Of a stretch of 8,390 nucleotides of DNA, positions 1 to 5,825 are shown one piece after another. The notes under the pieces were generated by a model. That model saw nothing but the letters and a program-made list of their open reading frames with translations, made no database searches and was not told the origin of the DNA. How positions within the stretch are numbered: the stretch's first letter is position 1; each line of letters opens with the position of its first letter. The stretch comes from CBDUVZ01 sp965370805 (GTDB taxonomy: Bacteria; Hydrothermota; Tepidihabitantia; Tepidihabitantales; Tepidihabitantaceae), in contig CBDUVZ010000123.1 in the NCBI GenBank assembly GCA_965370805.1, positions 1-8,390 on the forward strand, in the 5' to 3' direction. Position numbers and translations under genes: made by a program.

Positions 1-425
1 ACACCATCAGGAAAGGCTGGTCGCAGACCAACGGCTGGCAGATCGATATCGACCTCGAGGACGGCAGGACCTACTGGTGGACCGCGCAGGCTCATTCTTT
101 ATCGGGCTGGGGTCCCTGGTCCGGAGGCTGGTCGTTCAGGGTCCGGCTGCCGATTCCGTCCGCTCCGATTCTGGCTGCCCCGCTCAACGGGGGCACGGTC
201 GACATCAAGCGTCCGACGCTGTGGGTCGAGCCGATGAGCGGGGTGGACTGGTACTGCTTCAAGGTTCTGAACGACCTGGGCGACACCATCAGGAAAGGCT
301 GGTCGCAGACCAACGGCTGGCAGATCGATATCGACCTTGAGGACGGCAGGACCTACTGGTGGACCGCGCAGGCTCACTCTTCGTCGGGCTGGGGTCCCTG
401 GTCCGGAGGCTGGTCGTTCAGGGTC
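1..425 (+). repeat. In-gene tandem repeat, 282-bp period (FN3-like domain duplication)
   Basis: Bases 1-143 reappear at 283-425 with only four mismatches by direct comparison: one CTC/CTT change, one CAT/CAC change and two within a TTA/TCG codon. The period is 282 bp, or 94 codons. Identity extends to synonymous positions, which points to recent duplication or gene conversion. It stops where the linker to the C-terminal domain begins. The array probably continues upstream of the window. Confidence 0.9.
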
Positions 426-740
426 GTAGAGGGTGATTCCGGTGGAGGGCCAGCCGGCGAGCCAATTGAACTAGCTCCAGTGGAATACCGTTTTGGCGTA
501 GCCCCCAATCCCTGCTCGCGGCAGGCGGCTGTGCGTTACGCGCTGCCGTTCGAGAGCAAGGCGACGGTGGAGCTGTTCGATGTCACCGGCAGGTTGGTCC
601 GGACCGTGGTGGATGCCACGCAGCCGGCCGGTGACTACGAAGAGGTCTGTGACTTCGAGGGTCTGTCTGAAGGCGTGTATCTCTGTGTGTTCCGAGCGGG
701 CGGGCACGTTGAGTCGTGCAAGCTGCTGATGCAGCGGTAG
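1..740 (+). CDS. Secreted FN3-repeat protein with T9SS-like C-terminal sorting domain (5' partial)
   Basis: The reading frame is open from base 3 to the TAG at 738-740, so only the C-terminal 245 residues are present. From the N-terminal side there is the end of one beta-sandwich domain, a complete second copy of about 94 residues (starting near PSAPILAAPLNGG and ending at GGWSFRV), a Gly/Pro-rich linker (GDSGGGPAGEP), and a C-terminal domain of about 80 residues. The repeats look fibronectin type III-like, with a Pro-rich start and a YWW...G.GPWS end. The last domain has APNPCSRQAAVRYALP, VELFDVTGRLVRTV and a GVYLCVFRAGG strand followed by a basic tail. This is the pattern of type A T9SS sorting domains, which target proteins for outer-membrane secretion or surface attachment. 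The passenger function lies outside the window. Fold and family are assigned by pattern only; secretion by T9SS is inference. Confidence 0.82.
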   Translation, partial: TIRKGWSQTNGWQIDIDLEDGRTYWWTAQAHSLSGWGPWSGGWSFRVRLPIPSAPILAAPLNGGTVDIKRPTLWVEPMSGVDWYCFKVLNDLGDTIRKGWSQTNGWQIDIDLEDGRTYWWTAQAHSSSGWGPWSGGWSFRVVEGDSGGGPAGEPIELAPVEYRFGVAPNPCSRQAAVRYALPFESKATVELFDVTGRLVRTVVDATQPAGDYEEVCDFEGLSEGVYLCVFRAGGHVESCKLLMQR

Positions 741-760
741 GGTAGTCAGACAACGACACT

Positions 761-790
761 GGCGGGGTGGGATGATTGTCCCACCCCGCC
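761..790 (+). terminator. Perfect 12-bp hairpin after the secreted-protein gene
   Basis: GGCGGGGTGGGA (761-772) pairs perfectly with TCCCACCCCGCC (779-790) across a 6-base loop. The hairpin begins 21 bases after the stop codon. No T-run follows, so it is either a U-tract-independent terminator or an mRNA 3'-end stabiliser. Between it and the ribD promoter (791-1003) I see no gene, only a minor 5-bp stem at 891-905. Confidence 0.7.
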
Positions 791-1003
791 GCACGAGGAA
801 GACCCGGGGGTACTCCTCATATTCTCTGGTCAGAAGCCAGTCAAGGGGCGCGGACTCGGTGGTGTAGGACGTGAGGGGACAGGCGTATATGGCAGGTCCT
901 CTGCCCAGAGCACGATAGCCTCCGGCAGTTGTCAATAGCGTTGGCTGGCTTTGTTCCGGGGCTGCTACGCCAGCGACCGTTGAGGCGTCGCGGTCGTAGT
1001 TCC

Positions 1004-1031
1004 TTGACAGCTTCAGATTCAAGTCTATGAT
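1004..1031 (+). promoter_or_regulatory. Sigma-70 promoter of the ribD operon
   Basis: TTGACA (1004-1009), a 16-base spacer and TATGAT (1026-1031) form a near-consensus housekeeping promoter. The expected transcription start, 6 or 7 bases after the -10 box, falls on the G of the GTG at 1037. No Shine-Dalgarno lies upstream of that codon. There is no room for a 5' leader, so an FMN riboswitch (RFN element), common on rib operons elsewhere, cannot sit in a transcript from this promoter. Confidence 0.78.
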
Positions 1032-1036
1032 TGCCC

Positions 1037-2125
1037 GTGGAAGAGCGTTTCATGCACACCGCACTCGAGCTTGCCGCCCGCGGGCGGTATTTCGTTTCGC
1101 CGAACCCGATGGTGGGCGCCGTCCTGACCCGGGGAAAGCGGATCGTGGGCAGGGGATTCCACCGCAAGTTCGGCGGCCCGCACGCCGAGGTCGAAGCGAT
1201 TCGGGATGCCGGTCGAGCGGCACACGGCGCTACGATGTACGTTACTATGGAACCGTGTTGTTTCCAGGGCAAGACCCCACCGTGTACGGACGCAATTCGC
1301 CGGGCCGGGATTGGCCGGGTGGTGGCAGCGACACTCGACCCGCACAAGCGGGTTCGGGGACGGGGAATGAGATACCTGCGGCGGTACGGGATTGAGACCC
1401 GGGTTGGGCTTCTGGGCAGAGCAGCGCGGCAACTGAATGAGGCGTATTTCTCCCATCACCGGAAACAGAAGCCGTTCGTGGTGCTGAAGGCAGCCCTGAC
1501 CCTGGATGGGATGATGGCGGCGGAGAACGGCGAGTCGCGGTGGATAACCGGCGCTGCGGCCCGACGTCGGACCCAGGAGCTTCGATGCCGGGCAGATGCC
1601 ATACTGGTGGGAGTCGGTACGGTACTGAGCGATGACCCGCGACTGACGTGCCGGGTGGTGCCCGGGAAGAGACTGCTCAAGGTCGTGCTTGATTCCCGGC
1701 TCCGCATTCCGCCGGAATCCAGGTGCCTGAAGGGCAAGGGTCCGGTGCTGGTGTTTGCGGGCAGCCGCAACGGGAAAAGGACCCGCAGGCTGGAAGAGTG
1801 CGGCGCGGAAGTGGTGCGGGTCGGCAAGGACCGGACCGGCAGATTGAGTTGGAAGGAGATCATGGCCGAGTTGTACCGGCGTCAGGTCCTGTCGGTTCTG
1901 GTCGAAGGCGGGGCGGCGATTGCGTCCTCGGCCCTGGAGGCGAGCGTTGTGGACAAGGTCAGTATTTTCCATGCTCCGATGATTCTCGGGCCGGGCAGGG
2001 CATTCAGCGGGGGGATGAAGCCGAGGCGTCTGGGCCGGGCAATCAGGCTGGAGAGGGTGTGCCATGAAGTGTTGGGAGATGACGTCGTGACTGAAGGCTA
2101 TGTTGTGCGAAAGGGAAGAAGCTGA
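1037..2125 (+). CDS. ribD: Bifunctional riboflavin biosynthesis deaminase/reductase RibD
   Basis: RibD catalyses two cytosolic steps of riboflavin synthesis: deamination of the diaminopyrimidine ribosyl phosphate, then NADPH-dependent reduction of its ribose. At 362 residues it is the usual length. The N-terminal cytidine-deaminase-like domain shows SPNPMVGAV (21-29), the zinc/proton-shuttle motif HAE (49-51) and the paired cysteines of EPCCFQGKTPPC (Cys74, Cys83). The reductase domain follows from about residue 145, with LKAALTLDGMMAAENGESRW, ADAILVGVGTVLSDDP and LVEGGAA. The GTG at 1037 is preferred over the TTG at 1031, which overlaps the -10 box, and over the ATG at 1052, because VEERFMHTALELA lines up with known RibD N-termini. 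One oddity: the His usual after the first zinc cysteine (PCSHxG) is Phe76. The TGA overlaps the ribE ATG by one base (TGATG), implying translational coupling. Confidence 0.95.
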   Translation: MEERFMHTALELAARGRYFVSPNPMVGAVLTRGKRIVGRGFHRKFGGPHAEVEAIRDAGRAAHGATMYVTMEPCCFQGKTPPCTDAIRRAGIGRVVAATLDPHKRVRGRGMRYLRRYGIETRVGLLGRAARQLNEAYFSHHRKQKPFVVLKAALTLDGMMAAENGESRWITGAAARRRTQELRCRADAILVGVGTVLSDDPRLTCRVVPGKRLLKVVLDSRLRIPPESRCLKGKGPVLVFAGSRNGKRTRRLEECGAEVVRVGKDRTGRLSWKEIMAELYRRQVLSVLVEGGAAIASSALEASVVDKVSIFHAPMILGPGRAFSGGMKPRRLGRAIRLERVCHEVLGDDVVTEGYVVRKGRS

Positions 2126-2721
2126 TGTTTACCGGGCTTGTTGAGGAAGTCGGCCGGGTCAGGCAGGTGACGTCCCGGCGGGGAAACCGGCTGATTGAAG
2201 TCCAGGCGAACCTGGCCGGGGATGTTTCAGTCGGTGACAGTGTCGCGGTCAACGGCTGCTGCCTGACTGCAACCGAAAAGGGAGGGAACAGTTTCCTTGT
2301 CGAGGCTGTCGCGGCTACTCTGAAGCAGACCAGCCTGGGTGAGTTGCGGGGTGGGTCGCGAGTCAACCTGGAACGGGCACTGGCAGTCGGGGACAGGTTG
2401 GGCGGGCATATGGTCCAGGGGCACGTGGATGAGACCGGTACGGTTCGGCGCATCGACCGTGAGTCCGGGCACCGGAGGGTGTCCTTCCGGATTCGGAGGG
2501 AGAGCGGCCGGTTCCTGGTGGAGCACGGCTCGGTGTGCGTTGACGGGGTCAGCCTGACTATCGCTTCGGTGCGGGCCGGTGAGTTCAGCGTCAATATCAT
2601 CCCTCATACCTGGGAGAATACCCGGTTCAGTGAGACGCGGGTCGGCGATACGGTGAACGTCGAGTACGACCTCATCGTCAAGTCGGTCCAGCGATACCTT
2701 GATACAAGAGACAACCTGTAA
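2125..2721 (+). CDS. ribE: Riboflavin synthase (alpha subunit)
   Basis: The enzyme dismutates two molecules of 6,7-dimethyl-8-ribityllumazine to riboflavin plus a pyrimidinedione, the last step of the pathway. The 198-residue protein begins with the family signature MFTGLVEEVG. It has the two tandem lumazine-binding barrels: the first contains VNGCCLTAT and the second VDGVSLTIAS, with GGHMVQGHVD near the boundary. The C-terminal helix (YDLIVKSVQRYL) matches the trimerisation segment of the family. The ATG overlaps the ribD stop by one base, with a weak purine-rich AAGGGAAG upstream. The gene is called ribE in the Bacillus/general scheme and ribC in E. coli. ribBA and ribH, often next in such operons, are absent here, so lumazine must be made from genes elsewhere. 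Confidence 0.96.
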   Translation: MFTGLVEEVGRVRQVTSRRGNRLIEVQANLAGDVSVGDSVAVNGCCLTATEKGGNSFLVEAVAATLKQTSLGELRGGSRVNLERALAVGDRLGGHMVQGHVDETGTVRRIDRESGHRRVSFRIRRESGRFLVEHGSVCVDGVSLTIASVRAGEFSVNIIPHTWENTRFSETRVGDTVNVEYDLIVKSVQRYLDTRDNL

Positions 2722-3508
2722 GACGGCACTGGTTCGTTCCCGGATACGGGCGCTCGACTATGCGGTGAATCCGTATGTCGGTTGCGTTCACGGCTGCGTG
2801 TACTGCTATGCTACGTTCATGGCAAGGTACTCAGGCCATTCCGAGTCCTGGGGGAGCTTCGTTGACGTGAAGGTGAACCTGCCCGAGGTGCTGGCCAGTG
2901 AGGTCGGGCGCAGGAAGCCCGGCAAAGTGGCAATCGGGACGGTGTGCGACCCGTACCAGCCGGCAGAGGCGGAATACGGGTTGACCCGGTCGGCACTCGA
3001 GATTCTCGGGAACACGGAGTTCGCGGTATCGGTCGTGACCAAGTCGGACCTGGTACTGCGGGACCGGGATGTACTCCGGCAGATTCCGGGCGTCGTTGTC
3101 GGGATGACGGTAACCAGCCTGGACTCGGAGGCGGTCGGGTTCTTCGAGCCGGGTGCGCCGTCGGTAGCCAGGAGGTTCCAGGCGATTGGTGAGTTGATTG
3201 CCGCCGGCATCGAAGTGGAGGTGTTCTTCGGTCCGGTGTTGCCTTACTTCTCGGACCGGCAGGAAGCGGTGGAGGAGATGTTCGTGAGTCTCAAAGGACT
3301 GGGAGTCAGGAGAGTGCTGGTGGACAAGTTCAACTACATGAGCAGCAAGTATCCCCGGATTCGGACCTGGCTGAGCAGGAACCGGCCTGAGGCGTTGTCG
3401 CGCTTCGAGTACGTGATGAAGCAGCCCGGTGTCTGCGGTCAGGAGTTGCGCGAGGTGGTGCAGGACGCAGTCCGTAAGACCGGCCTGGATTGCGGGATGA
3501 TGTTTTGA
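2699..3508 (+). CDS. SPL-family radical SAM protein
   Basis: This is a 269-residue radical SAM enzyme. NPYVGCVHGCVYCYA holds the CX3CX2C iron-sulfur motif (Cys29, Cys33, Cys36). It resembles the spore-photoproduct-lyase-like family COG1533, in which an upstream Cys-Lys-(Ser/Thr)-x-Leu precedes the cluster motif; here that is CKTAL at 7-11. The central part alternates strands and helices as in a partial TIM barrel (VAIGTVCDPYQPAE, VVTKSDL, VEVFFGPVLPYF, RVLVDKFNYM). The substrate is unknown; relatives include DNA photoproduct lyase and many uncharacterised proteins. The TTG at 2699 is chosen because it retains the conserved CKTAL. It overlaps ribE by 23 bases, so expression probably depends on translational coupling. 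A later GTG (near 2762) would lose the conserved start. Its presence in a riboflavin operon is unexplained. Confidence 0.85.
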   Translation: MIQETTCKTALVRSRIRALDYAVNPYVGCVHGCVYCYATFMARYSGHSESWGSFVDVKVNLPEVLASEVGRRKPGKVAIGTVCDPYQPAEAEYGLTRSALEILGNTEFAVSVVTKSDLVLRDRDVLRQIPGVVVGMTVTSLDSEAVGFFEPGAPSVARRFQAIGELIAAGIEVEVFFGPVLPYFSDRQEAVEEMFVSLKGLGVRRVLVDKFNYMSSKYPRIRTWLSRNRPEALSRFEYVMKQPGVCGQELREVVQDAVRKTGLDCGMMF

Positions 3509-4128
3509 GCGTATTGCTGCTTGTCCTGGTTCTGACCGGAGGAATCGACGAGGACCTGCGCGAGGACATCCGGTTCGGGTGGCAGAGCGCGGCCGGGGAT
3601 GCGGTTGCCCGCGGGCTGGATGTGGCCGTGGCTTGGCCCGCGCTTCTCGCAACTGATGCGGCATTCGGGTTGGCCGGGGATGCAAAGCTGCGTCAGGTTT
3701 CATGCCAGGCGCTTGCGTCCTGGGTCGGTGCGAATGGGGCTATGCTGGCGATGCGGGTCGTGGTCAGGCGGCCAAGGCCGGAACAGGATGAAGTGAACTG
3801 GTGGGAGAGTTCCTTTCCTTCCGGGCATGTGAACAACTACTGCGCGATGGCGACCGTCTACGCAGTGCGGTATCCGGAGTTTGGATGGGTGCTGGTTGCA
3901 GGTGGGGTGCTGGTCGGGCTGTCACGCATCTACCTTGGAGAGCACTATCCTTCCGACGTCCTGGCCGGCGCGGCCCTGGGAGTCGGGATGGGTGCGTTGA
4001 CAGTTGCTCTCTGGCCGCGAGCGAACGCCATCCGTCTGCGTGCCGGCAGGCATGAGTTCGTTCCGGTGCTGGCCGGGCCGGACGAGTCCGGCCGGATGCT
4101 GCGCGTCGGGGTTGGGGTCGGGCTTTGA
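3505..4128 (+). CDS. PAP2-family phosphatase, probably exported or membrane-associated
   Basis: The protein (207 residues) carries all three PAP2/acid-phosphatase motifs: an Arg-led version of KX6RP (RVVVRRPRP, 84-92), PSGH (105-108) and SRIYLGEHYPSD (Ser140, Arg141, His147, Asp151). The family cleaves phosphomonoesters or lipid pyrophosphates such as undecaprenyl diphosphate through a phosphohistidine. The N-terminus VLLLVLVLTGG looks like a signal sequence or membrane anchor. Hydrophobic stretches at about 128-140 and 152-170 could be membrane helices. The TTG at 3505 is favoured because it overlaps the preceding TGA as TTGA; a TTG at 3490 would add five residues. The substrate cannot be read from sequence. 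Position suggests it is the last gene of the ribD operon, directly before a terminator. Confidence 0.85.
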   Translation: MSVLLLVLVLTGGIDEDLREDIRFGWQSAAGDAVARGLDVAVAWPALLATDAAFGLAGDAKLRQVSCQALASWVGANGAMLAMRVVVRRPRPEQDEVNWWESSFPSGHVNNYCAMATVYAVRYPEFGWVLVAGGVLVGLSRIYLGEHYPSDVLAGAALGVGMGALTVALWPRANAIRLRAGRHEFVPVLAGPDESGRMLRVGVGVGL

Positions 4129-4152
4129 CCCGGTTTGACGAGACCGGGTTTT
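4128..4152 (+). terminator. Intrinsic terminator of the ribD operon
   Basis: CCCGGT (4129-4134) pairs with ACCGGG (4143-4148) across the loop TTGACGAG, and an extra A-T pair (4128/4149) extends the stem. TTTT (4149-4152) follows. The stem begins on the last base of the PAP2 stop codon. The loop also contains the serS -35 hexamer, so one short segment would both end the operon and start the next gene. Confidence 0.7.
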
Positions 4153-4163
4153 GCCCATAGAAT
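4135..4163 (+). promoter_or_regulatory. Sigma-70 promoter of serS, leaderless geometry
   Basis: TTGACG (4135-4140), a 17-base spacer and TAGAAT (4158-4163) are followed by exactly six bases and then the serS ATG at 4170. The predicted transcript would start on or next to the A of the ATG. No Shine-Dalgarno or T-box leader is present, so tRNA-sensing leader control of this synthetase is not expected. Confidence 0.75.
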
Positions 4164-4169
4164 CCGGCG

Positions 4170-5417
4170 ATGAATCTGAAGACTGTGCGCGAGAATCCTG
4201 ACGAAGTCCGGCGGATGCTGGAACTGCGCCGGTGCAAGGTTGACGTCGATGGGATTGTCAAGATGGACGAAGAGCGGCGCAGGCTGTCACAGCAGCGGGA
4301 CGAAGCCCGGCACGAGCAGAAGCAGATGTCGAAGGACGTCTCCGGTGCCAAACGGGAAGGCCGGGACTGTCCGGAGCTGTTTGAGCAGGCGAAGGAGCTT
4401 TCGGCCCGGGTGAAAGGAATCGAAGCGCAGTTGTCCGAAGTCGAGACCAGGCTGAACGAACTTGCCGGGCTGCTGCCCAACCACGTCCATGCTTCGGTCA
4501 CGACCGAGGAAGAATTGGTGTCGGAATGGGGCGATATCCCGGAGTTCGACTTCGAGCCGCTGGCGCACTGGGACCTGGGTGAGGCGCTGGATATCCTCGA
4601 CCTGAAAGCTGCGGCCGATCTGGCCGGCTCGAGGTTCCCGCTTTTCAAGGGTCAGGGTGCCCTGCTCCGGCGGGCGCTGCTGAATCTCTTCCTGGACAGA
4701 AACACCCGGAACGGGTACACGGAAGTGTCACCGCCGGTGCTGGCTAATGCTGCTACTCTGCGGGGCAGCGGCCAGTTGCCGCATCTTGAAGAAGACATGT
4801 ATGCGCTGCGCGACGACCCGCACTACCTGATACCTACGTCCGAGGCGGTGCTCGCCAATATGCACCAGGGTCAGACGCTGCAGGAGGCCGACCTGCCGTT
4901 CAAATACGTTGCCTGCACTCCGTGTTTCCGGCGCGAGGCGGGTTCGTACGGCAAGGACGTGCGCGGAATCACCCGGGTGCACCAGTTCGACAAGGTCGAG
5001 ATAGTGCGTTTCACCAGGCCCGAGGGTTCGTATGACGCGCTTGAGGAGATGCTGGCCGAGGCGTGCGCGCTGCTCAGGGAACTGGGGATTCCGTACCGCG
5101 TGAAGCGGCTTGCGGCATGGGATATCGCCTACCAGGCCGCGAAGACGTACGACATCGAAGTCTGGGCCGCGGGTGAGAAGCGGTGGCTTGAGGTATCGTC
5201 GGTCTCAAACTGCGAGGAGTACCAGGCCCGCAGGTCGAAGACCAGGTTCCGGACTGCCGACGGCAAGAGCACTTTTCCCCATATCCTGAACGGTTCGGCC
5301 CTGGCCCTGCCGAGGACGTTCATTGCCGTGATTGAGAACAACCAGCAGTCGGACGGCTCGATTCTGATTCCGGAACCGCTCAGGCCCTATATGGGCGGGC
5401 TTGAGTGCATCAGCTAG
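4170..5417 (+). CDS. serS: Seryl-tRNA synthetase
   Basis: SerS charges tRNA-Ser with serine through a seryl-adenylate. The 415-residue length is typical. Residues 1 to about 100 form the long antiparallel coiled-coil arm that grips the tRNA-Ser variable arm (MNLKTVRENPDEVRRMLELR, then a charged heptad-rich stretch through LNELAGLLPN). The class II catalytic core follows, with SGQLPHLEEDMYAL, LIPTSEAVL (serine-binding region; most relatives have Thr-Ala-Glu, here Thr-Ser-Glu), motif 2 FRREAGSYGKDVRG and motif 3 NGSALALPRTFIAVIENNQQ near the C-terminus. The ATG at 4170 gives the standard N-terminus. The gene is monocistronic, and its stop overlaps the end of cdd on the other strand by eight bases with no terminator between them. 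Confidence 0.97.
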   Translation: MNLKTVRENPDEVRRMLELRRCKVDVDGIVKMDEERRRLSQQRDEARHEQKQMSKDVSGAKREGRDCPELFEQAKELSARVKGIEAQLSEVETRLNELAGLLPNHVHASVTTEEELVSEWGDIPEFDFEPLAHWDLGEALDILDLKAAADLAGSRFPLFKGQGALLRRALLNLFLDRNTRNGYTEVSPPVLANAATLRGSGQLPHLEEDMYALRDDPHYLIPTSEAVLANMHQGQTLQEADLPFKYVACTPCFRREAGSYGKDVRGITRVHQFDKVEIVRFTRPEGSYDALEEMLAEACALLRELGIPYRVKRLAAWDIAYQAAKTYDIEVWAAGEKRWLEVSSVSNCEEYQARRSKTRFRTADGKSTFPHILNGSALALPRTFIAVIENNQQSDGSILIPEPLRPYMGGLECIS

Positions 5418-5805
5418 TTTCCCGACCGTAGATCCGGGGCAGGAAGTCCTTGAGTCGCAGTCGGCGCGTGGTCTTCCGGTTTGCCAGGATGATTTCCGGG
5501 TTCGTGCCGAATTCGGCGATGACCTGGAGGCAGGCGCCGCAGGGCGGAGTCAGACCGTCGGTATCGGTGAACACCAGGACCGCCTTGATGGATTTCGCGC
5601 CGGTATTGACTGCTCGGACGATTGCGTTTCGCTCCGCGCAGACAGTCAGGCACGGCGATGAGTTTTCGACATTGCAGCCGGAATGGATTCTGTCTTTGTC
5701 GTCGAGAACCGCGGCACCGACCCGGAAGTTCGAACACGGGGCATAAGCCCGCTTCGCCGCCAGTCTCGCCGCAGCCAGCATTCTATCCCTTGTGGTTCTA
5801 TTCAT
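5410..5805 (-). CDS. cdd: Cytidine deaminase
   Basis: Cdd hydrolytically deaminates cytidine and deoxycytidine to uridine and deoxyuridine in pyrimidine salvage. The 131-residue protein is the size of the small homotetrameric type. It contains the substrate-binding CSNFRVGAAVL (24-34) and NVENSS (45-50), the catalytic CAE (56-58, zinc ligand and proton-shuttle Glu) and PCGAC (zinc ligands Cys89 and Cys92). The ATG at 5805 is chosen because AAGGAG lies eight bases upstream. A GTG at 5829, overlapping the deoB stop as GTGA, would add eight residues without family support. It is the second gene of an operon with deoB. The two fit one pathway: deaminated nucleosides are phosphorolysed and the pentose phosphate is isomerised by DeoB. 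Confidence 0.95.
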   Translation of the reverse strand: MNRTTRDRMLAAARLAAKRAYAPCSNFRVGAAVLDDKDRIHSGCNVENSSPCLTVCAERNAIVRAVNTGAKSIKAVLVFTDTDGLTPPCGACLQVIAEFGTNPEIILANRKTTRRLRLKDFLPRIYGRETS

Positions 5806-5813
5806 CTGGTTGT

Positions 5814-5819
5814 CTCCTT
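5814..5819 (-). promoter_or_regulatory. Shine-Dalgarno of cdd
   Basis: AAGGAG on the - strand, eight bases before the ATG at 5805. It is the only strong Shine-Dalgarno I found at any gene start in the window, and it fixes the cdd start. It also indicates that the ribosomes use canonical SD pairing for operon-internal genes, unlike the SD-less operon-leading genes. Confidence 0.8.
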
Positions 5820-5825
5820 GACCAC

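Noticed and set aside
772..867. 31-codon + strand ORF beginning with the ATG at 772
   Set aside because: Its start codon lies in the hairpin stem, it has no Shine-Dalgarno, and its composition is ordinary intergenic sequence.
471..1022. 183-residue - strand open frame across the end of the secreted-protein gene and the ribD upstream region
   Set aside because: It runs antisense through a well-supported coding end and through the perfect hairpin, and it shows no recognisable domain.
741..1036. FMN riboswitch (RFN element) before ribD
   Set aside because: The conserved RFN segments are not visible and the promoter lies directly against the start codon, leaving no leader RNA.
3505..4128. PAP2 protein as the missing phosphatase of the riboflavin pathway
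   Set aside because: That step is cytosolic and is handled by HAD-type enzymes in studied bacteria. This protein has a hydrophobic N-terminus suggesting export or membrane location; gene position alone is not enough.
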